Source of the DNA: DASPKW01 sp038244055
GTDB lineage: Bacteria; Planctomycetota; Phycisphaerae; Tepidisphaerales; Tepidisphaeraceae
Assembly: GCA_038244055.1 (NCBI GenBank)
Contig: JBBRTW010000063.1
Location: 1-22,205 of the forward strand
DNA: 22,205 nucleotides
Direction of reading: 5' to 3'
A model generated the notes under the pieces. It saw nothing but the letters and a program-made list of their open reading frames with translations, did not search any database and was not told where the DNA came from. A program made the translations under genes and the position numbers. Below, piece after piece: positions 15,341 through 21,269 of the stretch (the stretch's first letter is position 1; every line of letters begins with the position of its first letter).

Positions 15341-15469
15341 TTCTCAGTCGCCTCCCCGCGCCTGGGCATCTCGAAAAGCATGATGCCGTCGATCCGGCTG
15401 CAGTGGTCGGGTTCGCTCGGCGGAGAGCGCTTTGCGGCGTAGCTGATTTATCGTTCGTGCCCTTCGCAT

Positions 15470-16672
15470 TCATTGAGACGCGCGCAGCCGCAGCAACTGG
15501 CCGGTCGCCCCATCGTACACCACCAGGCTTCCCCGGTCCACGAAGAGGCGGGAGGGGCGAAGATCGGCGAGGTTCACGGAGGTCGGGGCATCGAAAGCTT
15601 CCCGGCCAATCACTATCCGCTTATCTCCCTCCAGCAGCACCAGCGCGGGATACTGCGGCACCGGCGCGGTGGTCGGCTGGGTCAGACCCGAGGACACCGC
15701 GGCGGCCGCATCTTTCTCGTTGAACGCCGGCCCCATCGGCGCGATCGCGGCCAGCCGGCCTTTGTCATCCAGCACCGGCGCGGTCATCCCGGCCGGCAGG
15801 TCGGCGACTTTCGCGGCCGAAGTCGCGTGGCCCACCGGATCGATCTTCCAGATCGTCGCGCTGCCGCGTTCGAGGTAGAGCAACTCCCCCTCCCCTCCCC
15901 CACCCGACAAATCCTCCTGGTCCGAAGTCAGCCGCAGCTCGGCACCGTCGTGGCTCACGCGCTCGAATGACTTCCGCAGCGCCGCCCCCGGCCGCTTCAC
16001 ATCCAGCGATAACAGCGCATGCCCATCCTGATGCCGCAGCCAGAGCCAGATCATGTTCCCGCTCCGCACCACCGACCCCCGCGCCAGGGCCAGCGAATCG
16101 CCCATGCCGCTCAGCTCTTTCAACCGCGCCGCCTCGGCATGAATCTTCACGCCCGGCGTCCCCGGCGCGAAGGACCCCAGCGCCGCCAGGATCTCTCTCC
16201 GCGTCTCACCGACATAGTAAAAATAGACGCGCCTGTCAGCGCCCATGGTCATCGCCTGGATCTGACCCCTCAAACCCCTTAACCCCCCCGAACCGCTCGA
16301 CTTCTCGCCTCCCCCTCCCGCTCCGCCCGCGCCCGCAGCGCCCGGCCGACCCAGTGCCGCGGCGATGGCCGCCGCATCCACCTTCGTCGCCACCGGCAAG
16401 CCTCCATCCGACATCGCGAACACTACTTGCGCTGCCGCTGCCGTCGAACCCTCATCGGGCGTCTCCTGCACCCAGAACAACTGCCCCATCCCATCTGGCG
16501 CTACATGCGTGAGCCTCCCCGGCGGCAAGGGCGTAATCACCTCCACCGCAACACGCACCCCGGCCGGCTTCTTCTCCGCGCCACCCGCGCCGCCTACCGG
16601 CGTGGACTCGCGATCGCATCCCCACACATCAACCAACAGCAGCATCAATATCAAGCAATGGCGGGGTCGCAT
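15470..16672 (-). CDS. Unrecognised putative lipoprotein or secreted protein
   Basis: A 400-residue protein read from 16672; in-frame ATGs at 16678, 16690 and further up are possible. I prefer 16678 or 16672 because GGGATA lies just upstream and the hydrophobic CLILMLLLVDVWGC segment then begins near the N terminus. Cys19 could be lipidated, but Trp before Gly-Cys is a poor lipobox, so ordinary secretion or a membrane anchor is also possible. A Gly/Ala-rich low-complexity stretch lies at about 105-135. The rest is beta-rich with repeated patterns such as LTHVAPDGMGQLFWVQ, IQAMTMGADRRVYFYYVG and APVLDDKGRLAAIAPMG, which suggest propeller-like blades. No family recognised. It faces the sulfatases convergently and lies downstream of the MarR gene on the same strand, separated by repeats. 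Confidence 0.6.
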   Translation of the reverse strand: MRPRHCLILMLLLVDVWGCDRESTPVGGAGGAEKKPAGVRVAVEVITPLPPGRLTHVAPDGMGQLFWVQETPDEGSTAAAAQVVFAMSDGGLPVATKVDAAAIAAALGRPGAAGAGGAGGGGEKSSGSGGLRGLRGQIQAMTMGADRRVYFYYVGETRREILAALGSFAPGTPGVKIHAEAARLKELSGMGDSLALARGSVVRSGNMIWLWLRHQDGHALLSLDVKRPGAALRKSFERVSHDGAELRLTSDQEDLSGGGGEGELLYLERGSATIWKIDPVGHATSAAKVADLPAGMTAPVLDDKGRLAAIAPMGPAFNEKDAAAAVSSGLTQPTTAPVPQYPALVLLEGDKRIVIGREAFDAPTSVNLADLRPSRLFVDRGSLVVYDGATGQLLRLRASQ

Positions 16673-16728
16673 GCCCATATCATATCCCATTCCGGCCGCG
16701 TCCTGAACCTTCCAAAGCCCCCAGACGC

Positions 16729-16744
16729 GCCGGGCAAGCCCGGC
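16729..16744. repeat. GC-rich palindrome
   Basis: GCCGGGC (16729-16735) and GCCCGGC (16738-16744) form a perfect seven-pair inverted repeat around AA. The flanks are A-rich on the plus-strand 3' side (GGCTAAAATAAAAG), so on that strand it is not a T-run terminator. It lies 57 bp upstream of the lipoprotein start. Its form is like dispersed REP-type palindromes; dispersal cannot be judged from one copy. Confidence 0.45.
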
Positions 16745-16781
16745 GGCTAAAATAAAAGTCCCCCGCGCCCGCGTTCCTCGC

Positions 16782-16851
16782 CATTCATCATTCATCATTC
16801 ATCATTCGGCATTCGGCATTCGGCATTCGGCATTCGGCATTCACCATTCAT
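16782..16851. repeat. Ten-unit heptanucleotide tandem repeat
   Basis: Exactly ten consecutive 7-bp units: CATTCAT three times, CATTCGG five times, then CATTCAC and CATTCAT. All units keep CATTC and vary only in the last two bases, with variants grouped in blocks. It lies 5 bp from the MarR stop codon end, between two minus-strand genes. It is a short tandemly repeated repetitive sequence, not a CRISPR array because there are no spacers. Confidence 0.95.
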
Positions 16852-16856
16852 CCCTC

Positions 16857-17351
16857 CTACCAATCCCCTCCCTCGACCTCATGCGGCCCGCGTGCTTTCT
16901 TCAATAACTCCACCAGGGTCTTCATCTCCTCCTCGGTCAGATGCCCGAGTTGACGCTGATGGCAGTCGCGCACTTCAGGATCGATCCCCGCCAGCAGTTC
17001 GATCCCGGCCGGGCTGATGCCGACATTCACCACCCGCCGATTCCCGGCCGGGCGCTCGCGCTCGATCAGGCCGCGGTCGTGCAGTTTATCGAGCAGTCGG
17101 GTGATATCCGGCGCTCGCGAGACCAGCCGGCCGGCCAGGTTCAGCGTCGCGACCTTTTTCGGATGGGCCGCCCGTAGCAGGCGCAGGGCGTTGTACTGCT
17201 GGGCGGTCAGATCGTGCCGGCCGAAGAGTTCATCCTCCAGCATCCGCAGGCGGTCGTAGGTGCGCCACAAGTTGAGAAACGCCGCCTGCTGCGGCGAATC
17301 GAAGCGCCGGCCACGCGATTCGGGTTTGGGGTTTTCGTCGGCCTGGGACAT
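16857..17351 (-). CDS. MarR-family transcriptional regulator
   Basis: A 164-residue protein with a MarR winged helix-turn-helix layout: N-terminal dimer helix (FLNLWRTYDRLRMLEDELF), LTAQQYNALRLLRAAHPKKV, recognition region LAGRLVSRAPDITRLLDKLH, wing DRGLIERERPAGNRRVVNVG, then SPAGIELLAG and a C-terminal dimer helix with LTEEEMKTLVELLKKA. The start at 17351 is chosen because the frame open beyond it is only the reverse complement of the riboswitch region. The gene is divergent from the SAM riboswitch/threonine synthase transcript, with about 50 bp between its start and that promoter, so it might influence it. The ligand is unknown. Confidence 0.85.
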   Translation of the reverse strand: MSQADENPKPESRGRRFDSPQQAAFLNLWRTYDRLRMLEDELFGRHDLTAQQYNALRLLRAAHPKKVATLNLAGRLVSRAPDITRLLDKLHDRGLIERERPAGNRRVVNVGISPAGIELLAGIDPEVRDCHQRQLGHLTEEEMKTLVELLKKARGPHEVEGGDW

Positions 17352-17402
17352 AGGGGCAGTGAATACCTGTTCGCACGGGAATCGTCCACACAGCAATAAA
17401 TC

Positions 17403-17431
17403 TTGACTTCCGCCCCCTCTTTCCGCAGAAT
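17403..17431 (+). promoter_or_regulatory. Sigma-70-type promoter for the SAM riboswitch transcript
   Basis: TTGACT (17403-17408) and CAGAAT (17426-17431) are separated by 17 bp. Transcription would begin near 17438, about 17 bases before the riboswitch P1 stem, which is the expected geometry. Confidence 0.55.
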
Positions 17432-17454
17432 ACGCCCCGACAATTGAATAGTTT

Positions 17455-17599
17455 CTTATCAAGAGTGGTCGAGGGCAGGGCCCTGTGAAGCCACAGCAAC
17501 CATCGGCGGATGCAAGACTTGCAAGAGTTCTCGCCTCCATCGAAGCGGTGCTAACTCCCACCCGATTCCGCACCTGTGCGGATCATCGGGGCCGATAAG
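17455..17599 (+). promoter_or_regulatory. SAM-I (S-box) riboswitch aptamer
   Basis: This matches the S-box consensus closely. P1 is CTTATC (17455-17460) with GATAAG (17594-17599). After the 5' P1 strand come AAGAGTGGTCGAGGGCAGGG, CCCTGTGAAGCC and CAGCAACC, the conserved P2 kink-turn, internal loop and P3 entry. GGTGCTAACTCCC is the conserved P3-exit strand. P4 is CCGCA/TGCGG around CCTG. Length is 145 nt, with an enlarged P3. It binds S-adenosylmethionine and is expected to switch off expression when SAM is plentiful. The gene downstream is a threonine synthase homologue, an unusual target. Confidence 0.93.
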
Positions 17600-17638
17600 A
17601 AGAGCTCCCCGTCATCGCACGCAAACGGCCTCTTCTTA
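17596..17638 (+). promoter_or_regulatory. Antiterminator pairing of the SAM riboswitch
   Basis: TAAGAAGAG (17596-17604), which begins inside the 3' P1 strand, is perfectly complementary to CTCTTCTTA (17630-17638), which covers most of the 5' terminator stem. The nine pairs exclude both P1 and the terminator, so the leader has the classic two alternative states. Confidence 0.8.
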
Positions 17639-17655
17639 CGAGAAGAGGTTTTTTT
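17629..17655 (+). terminator. Intrinsic terminator of the SAM riboswitch
   Basis: CCTCTTCT (17629-17636) and AGAAGAGG (17641-17648) form a perfect eight-pair stem with a TACG loop, followed by seven T (17649-17655). It is placed 29 bases after P1 and is the expression platform for SAM-dependent premature termination. Confidence 0.93.
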
Positions 17656-17672
17656 ATTGCGTGTGGGAAATG

Positions 17673-17762
17673 AGTCGGCAGTGGGCAGTCAGCAGTCGGC
17701 AGTAAAGAAAATCGGAGCCGATCCGGTCTTACTGCCCGCTGCCGACTGCCGACTGCCCACTT
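17673..17762. repeat. Inverted array of heptamer repeats (long hairpin)
   Basis: The left arm is AGTCGGC, AGTGGGC, AGTCAGC, AGTCGGC (17673-17700). The right arm is ACTGCCC, GCTGCCG, ACTGCCG, ACTGCCC (17731-17758), the reverse complement of a very similar series. The arms can pair over about 30 bases with few mismatches around a central segment that holds its own ATCGG/CCGAT stem. It sits between the riboswitch terminator and the threonine synthase ribosome site, in the mRNA leader. The unit A-G-T-C-G-G-C resembles the ATTCGGC units at 16803-16837. Confidence 0.85.
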
Positions 17763-17775
17763 CCGTGGAGCCATC

Positions 17776-19047
17776 ATGAGCTACGTCGTCGGTCTGAAAT
17801 GCAAAGAGTGCGGGCATCGAGTCGGCATCAAGCCCCTGCATGTCTGCGAGCAGTGCTTTGGCCCTTACGAAGTCGAATACAACTACGAGGCCATGAAGGG
17901 GAAGGTCACCCGCGAATCCATCGCGAAAGGGCCCAAGAGTCTCTGGCGCTACAAGGACCTGCTGCCGGTTGAGAAGCCCGTTACCGGGTTCAACTCCGGC
18001 TTCACCCCCTTTCGCAAGGCCGATCGCCTGGCCAAGCTTCTTGGCTGCAAGAATCTCTGGATCAAGGATGATTCCTGCAACTACCCGACCTACTCCTACA
18101 AGGAGCGCGTGGTGTCGGTTTCGATCTCGAAGGCCGTGGAGTTCGGCTTCGATACGGTCGGCTGCGCTTCCACCGGCAATCTCGCCAACTCCGTGGCCGC
18201 CCACGCCGCGCAGGCCGGCCTCAAATGCTACGTCATGATCCCGCACGATCTCGAGCAGGGCAAAGTGCTCGGCAGCCTCATCTTCGGGCCGACCATGGTG
18301 CGCATCCGCGGCACTTACGATGATGTCAACCGACTCTGCACCGAGATCGCCGACAAGTACGGCTGGGCCATCGTCAACGTCAACCTCCGCCCCTACTACA
18401 CCGAGGGCGCCAAGACCTTCGGCTTCGAAATCGCCGAGCAGTTCGGCTGGCAGTTGCCGCAGCACACGGTCGTCCCCACGGCCGGCGGCACGATTCTCCC
18501 CAAGATCCACAAGGCTTACCAGGAGTTCATCAGGCTCGGGCTGGTGGAAGACAACAAGCCGCGCATCTACTCGGCGCAGGCGGCCGGGTGCAATCCGGTG
18601 GTCAAGGCGATTCAGAAAGGCTCGGATATCATCGAGCCGCAGAAGCCCAACACGATCGCCAAGTCCATCGCCATCGGCAACCCGGCCGATGGGTATTACG
18701 CCTACAAAGTCGTCACCGAATCCGGCGGCTGGGGCGAAAGCGCCACCGATAAGGAAATCGTCGATGCGATTCGCCTGCTGGCCCGGACCGAAGGCATCTG
18801 GACCGAGCCGGCCGGGGGCACGACGCTGGCCTGCGCGATCAAGCTGATCGAATCGGGTCGGATTCCGCGCGATGAATCGATTGTGGTGAGCATCACGGGC
18901 AATGGGCTCAAGACGCTGGAGGCGGTTTCGGATGCGCTGCCCTACCCGGCCGTCATCGATGCGAAGATCGGGGAGTTCGACAGGCTTTTGGTGGAGAATG
19001 AAGCCAAATTGCCGAAAGAGGAGGCTCCGGCGCTGGCTGGGGTATAA
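17776..19047 (+). CDS. thrC: Threonine synthase family PLP enzyme
   Basis: A 423-residue fold-type II PLP enzyme; GGAG (17767-17770) precedes the ATG. A zinc-ribbon-like N terminus has Cys9, Cys12, Cys24 and Cys27. The PLP lysine is probably Lys109 in YPTYSYKERVVSV, where most relatives read PTFSFKDR. ASTGNLANSVAAHAA is the cofactor phosphate/substrate loop, GKVLGSLIFGPTMV and NVNLRPYYTEGAKTFGFEIA are family blocks, TAGGTILPKIHKAY is a glycine-rich loop, and IGNPADGYYA and EGIWTEPAGGTTLA lie near the C terminus. The normal reaction is O-phosphohomoserine to threonine plus phosphate in the cytoplasm. The SAM-I riboswitch upstream would fit methionine or homocysteine formation better, so a homocysteine- or cysteate-synthase-like activity is an alternative. 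Transcribed as a single gene as far as visible. Confidence 0.85.
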   Translation: MSYVVGLKCKECGHRVGIKPLHVCEQCFGPYEVEYNYEAMKGKVTRESIAKGPKSLWRYKDLLPVEKPVTGFNSGFTPFRKADRLAKLLGCKNLWIKDDSCNYPTYSYKERVVSVSISKAVEFGFDTVGCASTGNLANSVAAHAAQAGLKCYVMIPHDLEQGKVLGSLIFGPTMVRIRGTYDDVNRLCTEIADKYGWAIVNVNLRPYYTEGAKTFGFEIAEQFGWQLPQHTVVPTAGGTILPKIHKAYQEFIRLGLVEDNKPRIYSAQAAGCNPVVKAIQKGSDIIEPQKPNTIAKSIAIGNPADGYYAYKVVTESGGWGESATDKEIVDAIRLLARTEGIWTEPAGGTTLACAIKLIESGRIPRDESIVVSITGNGLKTLEAVSDALPYPAVIDAKIGEFDRLLVENEAKLPKEEAPALAGV

Positions 19048-19073
19048 TCAACCAGCAACACGTCCTTACCAGC

Positions 19074-19199
19074 ATGTACGATGCGTTTGGCTACGATCTT
19101 GACCTGGATTATTCGAAGGCCCCGGAAGTGGCATTGCCGCCGGCGGATGCCCAATGGGCCAGGCAACTTCTGATGTCAGTTCGGCACGACGTAAAGTAA
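19074..19199 (+). CDS. Possible 41-residue protein
   Basis: An ATG-initiated frame of 41 codons beginning MYDAFGYDLDLDYSKAPE and ending LMSVRHDVK, 26 bp after the threonine synthase stop. Its composition looks protein-like (acidic start, amphipathic QWARQLLMSVR helix). There is no clear ribosome site, and it overlaps the convergent membrane protein gene by 24 bp. No family recognised; it could be chance. Confidence 0.3.
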   Translation: MYDAFGYDLDLDYSKAPEVALPPADAQWARQLLMSVRHDVK

Positions 19200-19844
19200 C
19201 ACCGCGAAAAAGTGGCAGGCGCTTCCCCCCATCACAAACAGATGCCAGATCGCATGATTGAACGGCAGCCGATCCCACAGATAGAAAATCACGCCCACCG
19301 AATACGTCACACCCCCCGCCAGAATCCAGAGCAGGGCTCCGCCCGGAACCGACGCCAAAAATGGCTTGAGCGCGATGATCCCGATCCACCCCATCGCCAC
19401 ATAAATCAGGCTGGAAGTCACATCGATCCAGCGTATCAGAAGCAAGCGCGTGAAAAAGATTTTGAAGATCGTTCCCAAGAGCGCCAGCCCGATCAGAATA
19501 CCCAGCAAACTCCACCCCCAGGCCCCGCCCAGCAGCACCAGCAGAAATGGCGTGTACGTCCCGGCGATCAGCCAGTAAATCGCGATATGGTCGGCCGCCT
19601 TCAGGCAGTGCTTGGCCTGCGGGAGGCGATGCGGGCAACCATGAAAAAGCGTCGAGGCCAGGTAGAGCCCAAACAGCGACCCCGCATACAGCGTCACGGA
19701 GACCACGACTATCGCGCTGCCGCGCAACCCCGCCAGCGTGATCAGCACGACCATGGCCGCCCCCGACAGCCCCGCGCCGATCGCGTGGGTGATGGTGCTC
19801 CAGCGCTCTTCAATTGGCGTTTCGAGATGGGGTGTGGTGGGCAT
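19176..19844 (-). CDS. trhA: Hemolysin III / TrhA-like PAQR membrane protein
   Basis: A 222-residue integral membrane protein with seven predicted membrane segments. PAQR-family signatures are EERWSTITHAIGAGL near the N terminus, YLASTLFHGCPH (Ser and His of the metal site), AADHIAIYWLIAGTYTPF (conserved Asp/His and TYTPF), and FNHAIWHLFVMGGSACHFFAV with the paired His. Bacterial members are linked to membrane fluidity balance; haemolysis is a historical label. I used the ATG at 19844; an in-frame TTG at 19871 would add nine residues. It is convergent with threonine synthase and 194 bp downstream of the nucleoside hydrolase gene on the same strand. Confidence 0.9.
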   Translation of the reverse strand: MPTTPHLETPIEERWSTITHAIGAGLSGAAMVVLITLAGLRGSAIVVVSVTLYAGSLFGLYLASTLFHGCPHRLPQAKHCLKAADHIAIYWLIAGTYTPFLLVLLGGAWGWSLLGILIGLALLGTIFKIFFTRLLLIRWIDVTSSLIYVAMGWIGIIALKPFLASVPGGALLWILAGGVTYSVGVIFYLWDRLPFNHAIWHLFVMGGSACHFFAVLLYVVPN

Positions 19845-20038
19845 GGCTGAACTCAATGGTAGAGGTTTCAAGCCCGGGAAAACAGCGAGTTAATTTGATA
19901 TGCTCCCGGCCATGTGTGAATCACTATGCTTCATTTTGCGCATCATCGTTCAACCGCGCTTGAGTGGTGCGCGGCTGCGGATAGACGACCACTGGCAACC
20001 TTACGGGTCGGCAGTGCCACCTATTTTGGCTGCAAAAC

Positions 20039-21055
20039 CTATTCCTTTTTCGGCACAAGCAGCAGTTCGTCGATAGCCGCCTCCACCTGCCGATCAGTCG
20101 ATTTCGTCCCTTTGGCCGGCTTCATCACATAAAGCTGCCGCCCGGCCGGATCAGCCTGCCACTCGAAGGTCATATCCGCATGCAGATTCATCTTACCCGG
20201 CGGGCTCATGCGCCAGAATTCCCCCGGCCCGCGCACCGCATACAGCACGGTGGTTGGATCGGCCACATGCCGATCCTTCGCTTCGCCGCCAAAATATAAC
20301 TCATACCCCATCCGGATCGGATGCGGCTCCCTGAGCGTCTTCAGCTTCGCACCCGCCTTCAGCCCGCTCGGCACGGACCCGATCTCCCGCCCCACGAACA
20401 CCAGCCGAACCGGCCAGTTCTCCACCGCATACAGCGATGATTCCTTATCGAACGTGAAATTATTGTTCCCCAGCTTCAGATCATCCCTGGCCGGCTCGCC
20501 GACAAAATTGCCGCCCATGCAAACCCACTCTTTCACCTTCGCCTTGATCAGATCCATCCCCGAAGCCTGCCCGCCCTCGGCCGGCAGCTTCAATAGATTC
20601 GCAATATTATTCAGATACCCCACCGTCACGATGGTCACCGATTGATCCGGCGCTTTGGACAGAATATCCCGGTAGAGCCGCACCGCCTCCGGCGCATCCT
20701 CGGCCGACTTCAGTCGATGGGGGAACGCGCCGGCGATCTGCCGCGCATATTTCGAGCCCTTTTCCGGCCCCTTCCCCCTGGGCGCTCCCACCGGCAATTC
20801 AGCCCTCCCATAAAACGTATTGATCGCCTCCAGACACATCGCCGATGATGGATTCTTTGTCGAAACACCGGTGGCCAGAATCCGCGCCTCTTTCCGATCC
20901 GCCAGCGCGTGCAGAATCGCCAGCGCCGCCAGATCGTCGCAATCGCTGTCCATGTCGGTGTCGAAAATGATATCCACCGGCACCCGCCTCTCCTCGGGCG
21001 CGGCCACCGCGGGGAAAGCGAGGATGAGCAGAAGGATGGAAATTAAATAGGGCAT
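20039..21055 (-). CDS. Secreted inosine/uridine nucleoside hydrolase-like protein
   Basis: A 338-residue protein with signal peptide 1-19 (LAFPAVAAP). The metal-binding opening motif of nucleoside hydrolases is IIFDTDMDSDCDDLAAL (29-45), where the usual Gly after DTD-x is Asp. Later family parts are IVTVGYLNNIANLL (142-155), EWVCMGGNF (176-184), LGNNNFTFD (195-203) and ADPTTVLYAV (265-274), which replaces the usual HDP block and lacks its His. The expected reaction is N-glycosidic bond hydrolysis of nucleosides, here outside the cytoplasm. The missing His may mean a changed leaving group. In-frame ATGs upstream to 21262 give sequence without a signal peptide, so 21055 is preferred. Divergent from the FemAB-like gene. 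Confidence 0.82.
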   Translation of the reverse strand: MPYLISILLLILAFPAVAAPEERRVPVDIIFDTDMDSDCDDLAALAILHALADRKEARILATGVSTKNPSSAMCLEAINTFYGRAELPVGAPRGKGPEKGSKYARQIAGAFPHRLKSAEDAPEAVRLYRDILSKAPDQSVTIVTVGYLNNIANLLKLPAEGGQASGMDLIKAKVKEWVCMGGNFVGEPARDDLKLGNNNFTFDKESSLYAVENWPVRLVFVGREIGSVPSGLKAGAKLKTLREPHPIRMGYELYFGGEAKDRHVADPTTVLYAVRGPGEFWRMSPPGKMNLHADMTFEWQADPAGRQLYVMKPAKGTKSTDRQVEAAIDELLLVPKKE

Positions 21056-21269
21056 GAAAACCTGACTCGAAGAGACAACCACGCGCCGAACGATCGATGG
21101 CCGTTGGATTCGATCGCGAATCCACTCGAACGCGGCGATATTCGCCGATGGAAAACTGAGTATAACCCATTCCTTCGCGGCTGCGGCGCAAGGACCGCGA
21201 GCCGCCACGCAGTCGGCCACGCGATTTCCGACATTTGACATTCCCCGGCCTGCGTTTGACAACCCTGAT

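Noticed and set aside
16782..16851. Possible CRISPR array
   Set aside because: The units are 7 bp, directly adjacent and without spacers.
17352..17573. 74-codon N-terminal extension of the MarR gene
   Set aside because: It is the reverse complement of the promoter and SAM riboswitch and has no similarity to MarR N termini; ATG at 17351 gives a normal-length protein.
19872..20038. Search for an RNA gene in the gap between the two minus-strand genes
   Set aside because: Only a small CCGCGC/GCGCGG-type hairpin was seen; no tRNA-like or riboswitch-like structure.
21235..21263. TTGACA-based promoter for the FemAB-like gene
   Set aside because: The -10 position reads GACAAC, and the start of transcription would fall on the ATG; too weak to list.
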